The position numbers and the translations under genes were made by a program. DNA of 64,000 bases from CAYWXV01 sp964462535. Its GTDB lineage: Bacteria > Bacteroidota > Ignavibacteria > OLB7. Positions 17,601-25,702 of this stretch are shown here, piece by piece (the first letter of the stretch is position 1; each line of letters begins with the position of its first letter). The stretch is taken from positions 59,697-123,696 of the forward strand of contig CAYWXV010000005.1 of the NCBI GenBank assembly GCA_964462535.1. Reading direction: 5' to 3'. The notes beneath the pieces are model-generated. The model was not told where the DNA came from, did not search any database, and saw nothing but the letters and a program-made list of their open reading frames with translations.

Positions 17601-20108
17601 AGGCGTGGGTGTTGGGAATACCGTGACGACAACGGTGTCCGATGGGCCATCGCATCCGACGTCGTTCCATACGTTCAGCACGTAGCGACCGGAGTTCCTC
17701 CCCGCAACCCGACGTGTTGTCTCTCCGCCCGGCATCCACATGTAGCGGACGTATCCCGCCGGTCCGGTTATGATGACGCTGTCCCCTTCGCAAAACGAGG
17801 TTGCGCCACTCACGTCGATTATGGGATAGAGGCGACCACAGAGTCTGGAAAGAAAGATGTCCCAGTACTCGTCGCTGGACCCCGATGTCGTGTCTAGATT
17901 TGGTTGAAACGGATTACGCGTTGGGAAGTCAGGGCTGCGCGTGTAGCCGCTTATGTAGACGCTCCCCGATCCATCTCCCGTGATCCCCGTTCCGTAGTCC
18001 TCGTAGCCACCACCGAGAAACGAATCCCAGAGGAGACGACCCTGCGCATCGAATTCAACGACGAATGCGTCCGATCCTCCTCTCAGCGCGGGCTGCAGCG
18101 ATATGGTCCCGCGAAGCAGGTCAGAACTCCGTGTGTAGCCGGTGGCGTAGAGATGTCCGTTGGGAGCGGCAGCAATGGTGGTCATTGCATCGAGCCCGCT
18201 CCCGCCGTAGTACGTGCACCATTGGAGAGATCCATCCGCGGCGAATCGCGCCAACCAGGCATCGAGCTGTGCGCCGGGTGTCTTCTTCGACTGCAAAGAA
18301 CCAGGTGTCGTGGGCAGGTCGAGACTTACGGTGCTCCCGCCGGTGTAGACATTCCCAGCTCTGTCGAACGCAAGATTGTTGATGTAATCGTTGTCTGTAC
18401 CGCCGATATACGTTGACCACACAACGCGACCGGTAGATTCCAGCAAGACAACCGCCCCCTCAGTCGCGTCAGTCGGAGAGACTGCCCATCCACTTCTGAA
18501 GCCTCCAGCGGTCGTCGGGAAATCGTGGCTGTACGTTCGGACGGTTAGCGCAATGCGGCCGCTCCTGTCGACGGCGACGGCCGACCCGAAATCATGGAGT
18601 GACCCACCGGCGTACGTGAGCCAATCCAGGTCGCCGCCGGGCGTAAAGCGAGCAACAAACGCATCGGTCACACCGGCAAATCGCGTTTGGAACACGTTCG
18701 ACGAGACAGGCAGGCCCTCCCCCTGTGTCGAACCGCCCACGACAATCCCACCGTCGGAAGCGAGCGCCACGCCTCCACCGAAATCCCAATCATAGCCTCC
18801 TAGATACGTGGCCCATACAAGGCGGCCGGCCGTATCAAGTCTGCCAACGAACGCGTCGAAATCCCCCTTGCTGGTACTCTGAACCGCTCCCGGTGTAACG
18901 GGGAAATCGACACTCCGTGTGCTCCCCGAAATTCCGACCACGCCCCCCGATCCCGTTGCGACTCCGGAGCAATAGTCGGTCCCCCCGCCCCCAATGAGAG
19001 TTCCCCAGCGCCTGTTCCCCATGGGATCGAAGGAGACGACGTAGGCGTCCATTTCGCCTTCGATCTGACGACTGAAGGCGCCCACCGTGGTTGGGAAATC
19101 GACGGACACCGTCCCTCCGCTGACATAGATATTTCCGTCCGCGTCAACGGTCATTCCTTGCCCGGCCCCGCTCCACCCGGCGGTCGCACCTCCGTAGCCT
19201 CCCCCATAATCGTACCAGAAGTCATAACTCGATCCACCGTAGAAGGTAGACCAGATTATCGCTGGATCTATTATCAGTGGCCCGTCCACGTCCGTCGGAA
19301 TGTCGACGTCGAATCCGATCTCAACCCCCGTCTGTGAACGGATCATACGATACGCAGCGTTGACGGGGAGAGGTATGCCGGTGGTGGTTGGTGGTGCCAG
19401 ATACGCGACAGGTGCTGCGTCGATGATCGTTCCAAGCGACGTCGATATGCGCAGATCCCGTTCGAGCTCGATGCTGTCTGCCCCGCTATACCGCAGCCGA
19501 ATCATTTCCGGATTCGCCGTCGGCGCCACCACGAACTCGTACTTGACGACGCCGCCTACCCCCTTAATGACAACGTCAATTCCCTGCCAGACATTCGCGA
19601 GTCGGACAGATGTGAAGCAGTTCAGAGCGGTGGCGTGCGGGGCGTTATTTCGGTAGTACGAACGGACCCCGCTCCGGACCTCACCTGTCTGCACGCCATT
19701 GGGCTTCTGCGCGTTGACGAAATCTATGTCGACACGGTGTCCCCTTAGTGTGGCGCGATCAAATCCACCGGGCGGGTGCATCTGCGTGGCGGTTGAACGG
19801 GGTAGCTCCTTGTCCTTGACCCCCGCCCCATCTTGTGATGCGGAATCGACGTCGACGCGGTGAAGCACGATCGTCATCCCATCGCTTCTGAGATAGACGG
19901 TCGCGTCCCGGGACTCTGCAACAAAAAGGACGTCGGTGCGGGCACTGCCACGTGAGTCAATGACCTGCCCTCGGTTGGGGACGAACGCAAGATCCCTCCC
20001 CGTTTGCGCGCGCAGGGTTGAGGTGGAGCTCGCGTTGAATGCGACCAAAATTGCAAGGACAACAAGGCCGATTCTCAACGCCGCGTGACTTGTGCGAGAC
20101 AGGGACAT
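14679..20108 (-). CDS. Giant SBBP-propeller / 11-Ig-repeat T9SS protein (about 1809 aa)
   Basis: Third gene of the array in transcription order. ATG 20108 gives a standard signal peptide (MSLSRTSHAALRIGLVVLAIL... LRAQ); an in-frame ATG at 20180 would add 24 residues. Architecture: SBBP N-terminal domain to about 280, seven SBBP units (WSTFYGG, WGTLIGG, WATYLGG, WLTYAGG, WSTYIGG, WCTYYGG, WDSFLGG), eleven Ig/PKD-like repeats (about 760-1580), cohesin-like domain (from about 1590) and T9SS tail (from GPNPVQ, about 1730). Repeats 6 and 9 are the longer PKD-like type. Repeat 11 has lost its first Cys (TLLPRRGAV in place of FCEGDSV). This copy is the most divergent of the three long ones: repeat 7, for example, reads SCPDVGVI. 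Role presumed extracellular, substrate unknown. Confidence 0.9.
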   Translation of the reverse strand: MSLSRTSHAALRIGLVVLAILVAFNASSTSTLRAQTGRDLAFVPNRGQVIDSRGSARTDVLFVAESRDATVYLRSDGMTIVLHRVDVDSASQDGAGVKDKELPRSTATQMHPPGGFDRATLRGHRVDIDFVNAQKPNGVQTGEVRSGVRSYYRNNAPHATALNCFTSVRLANVWQGIDVVIKGVGGVVKYEFVVAPTANPEMIRLRYSGADSIELERDLRISTSLGTIIDAAPVAYLAPPTTTGIPLPVNAAYRMIRSQTGVEIGFDVDIPTDVDGPLIIDPAIIWSTFYGGSSYDFWYDYGGGYGGATAGWSGAGQGMTVDADGNIYVSGGTVSVDFPTTVGAFSRQIEGEMDAYVVSFDPMGNRRWGTLIGGGGTDYCSGVATGSGGVVGISGSTRSVDFPVTPGAVQSTSKGDFDAFVGRLDTAGRLVWATYLGGYDWDFGGGVALASDGGIVVGGSTQGEGLPVSSNVFQTRFAGVTDAFVARFTPGGDLDWLTYAGGSLHDFGSAVAVDRSGRIALTVRTYSHDFPTTAGGFRSGWAVSPTDATEGAVVLLESTGRVVWSTYIGGTDNDYINNLAFDRAGNVYTGGSTVSLDLPTTPGSLQSKKTPGAQLDAWLARFAADGSLQWCTYYGGSGLDAMTTIAAAPNGHLYATGYTRSSDLLRGTISLQPALRGGSDAFVVEFDAQGRLLWDSFLGGGYEDYGTGITGDGSGSVYISGYTRSPDFPTRNPFQPNLDTTSGSSDEYWDIFLSRLCGRLYPIIDVSGATSFCEGDSVIITGPAGYVRYMWMPGGETTRRVAGRNSGRYVLNVWNDVGCDGPSDTVVVTVFPTPTPRISVLGDTILCSGDSVVLKLDSSRRRSHRWSTGSIADSIVVRSAGEYAVEVTDEHGCRGLSQTVRVMMHGRPARPSIWPRTNVHVCRGESVRLTADSTASQVRWNTGERSWSIDATAGAYWCEVINETGCTVRSDTVRVSEYTGRNLFINAPDSVTICQGANVRLVASDGFVAYSWSTGESSQAIDVQNEGSYSVRGVDSNGCVVDAPPVHVLWHRTDQPILQVSGSLTLCDGDSVALSVRPGPFQRVRWNTGEAGERIVVRRPAHVYATVETMDGCLVTTNALDISTIRPPYVDVAGPVSVCDDAIAYYSVPRNQRVHYTWTIEGDGDFIGGGQKGSDVAIKWGRTSGRVTVHALDTASGCDTTISFEVTTGERLHTRVAMSHRTSCPDVGVILDAGGGFVEYRWSTGDSSRTITAVPGGAYWVDLLAPDGCRGRSDTVFVPQGVLPRPVIARLGETTFCDGDSVVLDAGDGYASYLWCDGSRGRFLVARVSGAFNVEVTDRSGCVGISEPVAVVALPRPNPRIAGPATVCAGSTARYDVDAKIGSQWTWRVMGGRILSGQSTASIVVQWGGAGGTLAVVARNPDGCEAQARTMAISIADSITPWIRPGNVVPICDGDSVVLDAGTGYVSYRWSTGDSTSSIVVTRPGNYTLSVTDSGNCVGGSTDVEVFSAPSPTPIVTAQGSTLLPRRGAVVLDAGFGYASYLWSTGARTRSIVVRDTGIYTVLVVDSNGCIGLSDRTLIRDDTASTAKRSIRIAVGSILARPGARASLPILVTGTDGALIGVTKITADLRFDASMLIPVAPTARGRIDGVHRSLPIALGGLEGDSTIFAFPFVAAVGNATGSPIEITNIEVVGSDAPVDVVFGEVRLDSLCANGGTRFIGAGGEVALKCVGPNPVQRTLNIAYEVVEDGVVRIELIDSRGDLAGVLVQAYHRAGAYMYDADLSSVASGVFRVVLSSGRARVSAPVVVSR

Positions 20109-20195
20109 GCTCGCCAGCTTGCGAAGTATGCTGAGAAGGAGAGGAGCGGTACCGCACTTGATCGGGCGATCGCCCGGCATGTGCGCGAGGGCGAT

Positions 20196-20226
20196 GGAAA
20201 ATATGCCCGCCGTGATCGACCCGCAA
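20196..20226 (-). promoter_or_regulatory. Weak candidate promoter for the third array gene
   Basis: On the minus strand TTG (20226-20224) is followed after exactly 20 bases by TATTTTCC (20203-20196). Spacing matches the well-supported promoters in this window, but the -7 box departs from TAnnTTTG at two positions. If used, the message would start close to 20190, so that gene could be transcribed separately from the two genes upstream. Confidence 0.3.
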
Positions 20227-20245
20227 CGCCTTTGTGTGGTGAATC

Positions 20246-23200
20246 CTAACGCACAACCATGACTGGATAGGTCGACATCTGCGATGGGGAGCGTAGCACC
20301 ACCACATATCGGCCGACGGGAAGAGTGCGGAGATCGATCCCGACGCGGTAGCGTCCTGCGTCCATGCTACCGTCCAGGACCTGGAGCGCGCTTCGACCGG
20401 TCACGTCCACAATATCGATTCGCACTATCCCATCCTCTACCAGCTCATACTCCATAAGCGACACAGCCGAACCGGGATTCGGTCGGACGGTCTTGATGCC
20501 AAACTCCCCGTCTGCGTCTATCAGACGTGTCCCCCCTGCTCTGCACAGATCCGTCAATTCGAAGGTCCCGTCGACTGCAGACGCGACAACGGCACCCCCC
20601 GTGAAGCTTTGTGGGATGAGCCGAATGGACGTTCGCTCAGTGTTGCCGAGAGTCGCAACGAACTCTAAATGTGCAATCTCCCCTGAAGTAGTTGCGGTCA
20701 AGCCGATGTCGACCGGAATTACGCGATCGTCCCCGTCAATGAACCCTGCCGGGGTCGCGCCAAATGGAAACATCAAGGTCCGATTGAAGCGGAGTTCACC
20801 CCGCATGCGTGTCGCCCCGGAAGCCGCGAGCCCCTGCTCAATTATTCGGATGGGAACGACAAAATGGTCACCAGTGCCAGCCGCAGCGCTACCGACCACA
20901 AACGTGACCAGTGCGGTGTCACGGCGCGACGATGTGTCGCGCGGGATGACCGTTACGACAACATTCTGTGATGTACCTCGACAACCATTTGAGTCCACGA
21001 CATCGACGCCGTACACACCGCTTGTCTTGACGGTAATGCGTTGTGATGTCCTCCCGTTTGACCACAGGTATCCACTGAATCGCCGATCCACATCGAGGAT
21101 GACCGAGTCTCCTGTGAAGAATGTCAATGGTCCCGACGGGATGATAGAGGGGGACGGATTCTGCCAGGCCTGAACGACAACATCGTTTGAGCGGCCGGAG
21201 CATCCCGCGCCGTCTTCTACGCTGACGCTGTACGTGCCCGAAGTGGTGACCACTATCGTACGGGTTGTCGCGCCATTCGACCACGCATACGACGCGTACC
21301 CGCCCCCCGCGTCGAGTTCCACGGAATCGCCAGGACAGAATCCGACAGAACCGGACGGCGTCACGACCGGACGGAGCGAGTTGCCAATAACAACATCAAG
21401 AGCCCGACTGATTCCGACGCAGGCTTCAGCGGACGTTTCGCGCACGACAACCTGTCCGTTGACTCCTCCCCATTGAACGCTAATCTGGTTTGTTCCCTGA
21501 CCCATCACAATGGATCCGCCGATCACGGACCATGCGTACACGGCCCCCGAATGCAAGGCAGTGCTGTAACCAGCCGAACTGTTCGGACAGACCTCATCCG
21601 GGCCTGAAATGTCGGGACGCGGACGACTGTGAATCGCCACGCTAACGGGCACGGATACGCCCACACATCCCACGGTATCGACCACGCGAACCGTGTAGGT
21701 GCCAGATGTTCCAACCGTGAGAAATCGCTGCGTCACCCCATTCGACCACTCGTACAGCGAGTAACCCTCACCAGCGTCGAGATAGACGGAATCACCCTCA
21801 CAGCCCGTCACGCCGTTTCGTGAGACGATGACCGGCGTAGGTGGCCGCGCCTCGAGCACATTAAATGGGGCCGATGTGCCACCGCAGTTGTCGGCATTCC
21901 GGACCGTCACGCGATATGACATTCCCGCGTGGCCCCAGATTCGTCGCGTACGCGCACCCGTATTCCATTCATAGTCGACGTACCCATCCCCGGCATCGAG
22001 TTGCAGAGAGTCTCCCGGACAAACGCTGGATCGGGATGCCGCAATACGAGGTATCAGTGTCGTCCCGACAACGACATCGATGGTCATAACCGAATCGCAT
22101 CCTGTCGAAGGATCGACAACGCGAAGTGTGACGCGCCCTGTTCCTCCACTCCCCCATTGCACGACGGCCGTCGAGCCCGTCGTGCCACCCACGAACGCAC
22201 CAATCGCCCCGGCCAGACTCCACTGATATCTGAGCTGGGCGCCCGCGGGTCCTGAATATGTCGCTCGGGACCCGGCACAGATTTCCACCGGACCTGCGAT
22301 GTCCACGGCAGGGCGCTTGGAGACACCGATGTAAATCGATGTGGATCCGCCGGTGCAACCCTCGAACGAGGTCACGGAGACGGTGTACCACCCGGATGAG
22401 CGAGCGACAATCCGCGCGGTTGTGTCGCCGGTGTTCCACATGTACGATGCGAACAGTCCAACGCCGGCGTCAAGAATTGTCGAGTCTCCTCCACAGAGAG
22501 ATGTCCCTCGGCTTGATATGATTGTGGGTAGCGGAGAGTTGAATTCGGAGACGATAATCGTGTCGCTGCCCACGCTACATCCATTCGAATCGGTCGCCAC
22601 CACCGAGTACCGTCCCGCTCCTCTGGCCCAGACCACCCTTGTTAATTCGCCATTACTCCATCTGTAGTACTTGAATCCCGGCGACGCTTCTATACGAACG
22701 CTATCGCCGTGACAGAACCTGGTCGGCCCTTGCGCCTGGATTCGAACGGTCGACCGAGGATGCTCAACGACGACAACGGAATCGGATCCGGCGGAGCATC
22801 CGGCAGCATTGTAGACAGTCGCCCAATAGCGTCCGGGACCGACCCGTATCGACGACGCCGAGCTTGCGTTATTCCAGCTTACGCGTGCATATCCAGTGCC
22901 CACGGTGAGGGTTACAAGACTATCGGGGCAAACCCAAACAGTATCGCCAGGTAGAATGCGCGGCCGCGGCGGACGGGGATGAACCGTGATGAGCCGCGGA
23001 GGCGTTACGGCCCGACATCCGTTGGAATCGGTCACCTCCACCGAGTAGGTACCTGTCGTCCGAATCACAATGCTGTCCGCAGTGGCTCCGGTTGACCACC
23101 GATATCCGCGGGCACCGGAATAGGTGACCCTAAGAATCGCACTGTCTCCCGCACAGAACTCGTCAAGGCCCACCAATTCCGTTGTCGGCGTGGGGAGCGG

Positions 23201-25702
23201 ATGCACAACGACATTTACGACAGGCGACGTGCCATAGCACCAGACCGTATCCTCGACATACACCGAGTACGGCCCCGGTTGGGTGACGACGATTGATCGC
23301 GTGGATTCCCCCCTCGGCGACCACACGTAACGCGCGTATCCAGAGGAGGCCGAAAGAATGGCGCTGTCCCCGGTACAGAATCCAACAATTGGCCCCGGGG
23401 TCACCGTGGGCGTCAATGAGCGACAGAATCTGGCAATGAACGCGTCGAATGGAGAGCCAACGCTCGGACTGAAATTGAGAGTGCTCTGGAAGGCATTGCG
23501 CACAGGGAAGTCACCACTCGTCGTGTACCCGCATACAAAGTCCTCCCCAAATCCACTCCCAATCAGTCCGGTGACATAGTCGTTTCCGGAGCCACCGAAA
23601 TAGGTGTCGGTGACGAGTGCACCGGAGCTGTCCAATTCCACGAAGAAACCGTCAAGTCCTCCGTTTCGATTCGGCTGGTATGTATTTCTGCTCTGAACCA
23701 GATCCGCACTGCCTGTGAATCCTCCAGCATAAAGCCGCCCGTTGGGGGTGACGCTCAGAGTCATCAGCCATTCCGTCGTGACTCCCCCGTAGTATGTGCA
23801 CCACGAAAGCCCGCCTGAGGGTGACAAACGCCCGAGGAACCCGTCGGTGGTGGTGCCCGGATTGCGGGTCGGCATGAGCGAAGACGACGTGGTGGGCAAA
23901 TTCGAGCTGTAAGTGATTCCCACGAAATAGTAAAAACCGTACTGATCGATGCGGATATTGCCCATGTAGTCCAAATTGTTCCCGCCAAAAAACGTGCCCC
24001 ACCTCTGTGATCCCGTTGAGTCGAACGAGAATGCTACTCCCTCGCTTATGTCGGGAGACGACAACGACCACGCCGTGCGGTATGCTCCGAGCGTGGTCGG
24101 AAAATTGCTGCTTGACGATGTTCCGGAAGCCACAATGTTGCCACTCGTGTCGACTTCCACACCGCCGGCATAATCGCTGGCGGAACCGCCAACAAATGTC
24201 GACCATAATGGAGTGCCAGCGGTATCGAATCGGGCAAGAAAAATGTCGGACTGTCCGGCAATCGATGTCTGAAACGCCCCGGAGGTCACTGGGAAATTCC
24301 AACTACCCGTGGAGCCAACAACCACCACGCGCGTCTGACGATAAATCGCAATGCCAGCCCCATCATCGGCCCCGCTGCCACCGTAATAGGTGGCCCATAT
24401 GCGTCGTCCGCTGGTATCGAATCTCGCGACAAATGCATCGGGTCCGGATGTACCCCCCTGCGACGACTGGAATGCCCCACTTGAAACTGGGAAGTTTGTG
24501 GATTGAGTCGAACCGACGACCATTACGAGCCCCGGAGCAACGTCTATGCCACTTATGAAATCAAAATTATCTCCCCCTAAATAGGTGGCCCAGACGCGCC
24601 CTCCCCACGGCGTCATCTTAACGATGAACGCATCGGTCTTTCCCGTTGGTGATCCATACGTCGTTTGAAACGCACCGACCGTGACGGGAAAGTCGGCTGA
24701 GTAGGTTGCACCGGTTACGTAGAAGTTTCCCTGGTTATCGAGGGCCATTGCGTGACTCACGCCTCCCCAGCCCCCTCCTGGTGTCACTCCGTACGCGAAC
24801 TCCTGGCCAGTTCCTCCATAATATGTTGACCACATCAACGAGGGATCGATGACAATCGGTCGGCTGTCGTCGTAATGATCTACCGTGAATGTTAGATCAA
24901 AGGCGGCTCGCTCCTTCCCCGATGCTCGAGGCACAGCATGAACCTGCATGGAGGCTGGAATGGTGTCGAGCTCCCCGCCGTTCAATTGTTGCAGAACGAT
25001 AGGTGGTGCATCCACAATCGACCCCACGGACGTCTCGATTTGCGCGCCCCCGTCATCCTGACTTCGAACGTTTTCCGCACCCACAACCCTGAAACGGACC
25101 GCCTCCGCATTGGCTCCCGGGTGAATTACCACATCGTACTTCAGCCCCCCCCGGTCGTCGTGGAGCCGCACATCTATACCCGGCCAAACATCGCGCAGGA
25201 GTATCTCGGAAAAGCGTTGCAGACCCTCAACTGGCGGGCGCGAACCACGGTAGAACGAGACCCGGTCCGGATATGCCACGCCTTCGAGTACCTCCCCAGC
25301 AGGTGAGGCGCCGACGAATTCGATATCAACTCGATGCCCACGAACGCGCGCACGAAGCAGATCGTTCGCGACCTCGGCCGGAACGGGAGGGCCACCACTA
25401 AGGCGGATAGGCGCATCGTCGCCACTGATGGCATTGCCCTGCTCCAACGTGTCCAACGTGAAGAGGACGAGACTTAAACGTGTTCGCGACACGTATGCGT
25501 GAAGTCCGGGACCGCCGGCCACGTATAGAATGTCCGGGCAAGGCCTCCCCCCGTCGTCGACCAACTGGCCGGCATTGCGCACGAAAGCGAGGCCGCGCGA
25601 ACCCTGAGGAAAGACTGCGAGGCTGGTCACGAAGAACCATGCAATGGCTATCGACATTCTGGCCGACGCGGTTCGATATGGGCGAGTCCGCGAGAGAATC
25701 AT
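20246..25702 (-). CDS. Giant SBBP-propeller / 11-Ig-repeat T9SS protein (1818 aa)
   Basis: Second gene of the array. Its ATG (25702-25700) overlaps the stop of the preceding paralogue as ATGA, so translation is probably coupled; a second in-frame Met, 15 codons later, also precedes the signal peptide (IAIAWFFVTSLAVF). Domain order is identical to its upstream neighbour: SBBP N-terminal domain to about 290, seven SBBP units to about 755, eleven Ig/PKD-like repeats to about 1590 (PKD-like at positions 6 and 9), cohesin-like domain, T9SS tail from VRPNPGS (about 1737). Repeat 11 reads LTFFTGDSV, again lacking the first Cys. Repeat-by-repeat similarity to the upstream gene is high enough to call the pair a recent duplication. 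Expected outside the cell. Confidence 0.92.
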   Translation of the reverse strand: MILSRTRPYRTASARMSIAIAWFFVTSLAVFPQGSRGLAFVRNAGQLVDDGGRPCPDILYVAGGPGLHAYVSRTRLSLVLFTLDTLEQGNAISGDDAPIRLSGGPPVPAEVANDLLRARVRGHRVDIEFVGASPAGEVLEGVAYPDRVSFYRGSRPPVEGLQRFSEILLRDVWPGIDVRLHDDRGGLKYDVVIHPGANAEAVRFRVVGAENVRSQDDGGAQIETSVGSIVDAPPIVLQQLNGGELDTIPASMQVHAVPRASGKERAAFDLTFTVDHYDDSRPIVIDPSLMWSTYYGGTGQEFAYGVTPGGGWGGVSHAMALDNQGNFYVTGATYSADFPVTVGAFQTTYGSPTGKTDAFIVKMTPWGGRVWATYLGGDNFDFISGIDVAPGLVMVVGSTQSTNFPVSSGAFQSSQGGTSGPDAFVARFDTSGRRIWATYYGGSGADDGAGIAIYRQTRVVVVGSTGSWNFPVTSGAFQTSIAGQSDIFLARFDTAGTPLWSTFVGGSASDYAGGVEVDTSGNIVASGTSSSSNFPTTLGAYRTAWSLSSPDISEGVAFSFDSTGSQRWGTFFGGNNLDYMGNIRIDQYGFYYFVGITYSSNLPTTSSSLMPTRNPGTTTDGFLGRLSPSGGLSWCTYYGGVTTEWLMTLSVTPNGRLYAGGFTGSADLVQSRNTYQPNRNGGLDGFFVELDSSGALVTDTYFGGSGNDYVTGLIGSGFGEDFVCGYTTSGDFPVRNAFQSTLNFSPSVGSPFDAFIARFCRSLTPTVTPGPIVGFCTGDSAILSASSGYARYVWSPRGESTRSIVVTQPGPYSVYVEDTVWCYGTSPVVNVVVHPLPTPTTELVGLDEFCAGDSAILRVTYSGARGYRWSTGATADSIVIRTTGTYSVEVTDSNGCRAVTPPRLITVHPRPPRPRILPGDTVWVCPDSLVTLTVGTGYARVSWNNASSASSIRVGPGRYWATVYNAAGCSAGSDSVVVVEHPRSTVRIQAQGPTRFCHGDSVRIEASPGFKYYRWSNGELTRVVWARGAGRYSVVATDSNGCSVGSDTIIVSEFNSPLPTIISSRGTSLCGGDSTILDAGVGLFASYMWNTGDTTARIVARSSGWYTVSVTSFEGCTGGSTSIYIGVSKRPAVDIAGPVEICAGSRATYSGPAGAQLRYQWSLAGAIGAFVGGTTGSTAVVQWGSGGTGRVTLRVVDPSTGCDSVMTIDVVVGTTLIPRIAASRSSVCPGDSLQLDAGDGYVDYEWNTGARTRRIWGHAGMSYRVTVRNADNCGGTSAPFNVLEARPPTPVIVSRNGVTGCEGDSVYLDAGEGYSLYEWSNGVTQRFLTVGTSGTYTVRVVDTVGCVGVSVPVSVAIHSRPRPDISGPDEVCPNSSAGYSTALHSGAVYAWSVIGGSIVMGQGTNQISVQWGGVNGQVVVRETSAEACVGISRALDVVIGNSLRPVVTPSGSVGFCPGDSVELDAGGGYASYAWSNGATTRTIVVTTSGTYSVSVEDGAGCSGRSNDVVVQAWQNPSPSIIPSGPLTFFTGDSVILDVDRRFSGYLWSNGRTSQRITVKTSGVYGVDVVDSNGCRGTSQNVVVTVIPRDTSSRRDTALVTFVVGSAAAGTGDHFVVPIRIIEQGLAASGATRMRGELRFNRTLMFPFGATPAGFIDGDDRVIPVDIGLTATTSGEIAHLEFVATLGNTERTSIRLIPQSFTGGAVVASAVDGTFELTDLCRAGGTRLIDADGEFGIKTVRPNPGSAVSLMEYELVEDGIVRIDIVDVTGRSALQVLDGSMDAGRYRVGIDLRTLPVGRYVVVLRSPSQMSTYPVMVVR

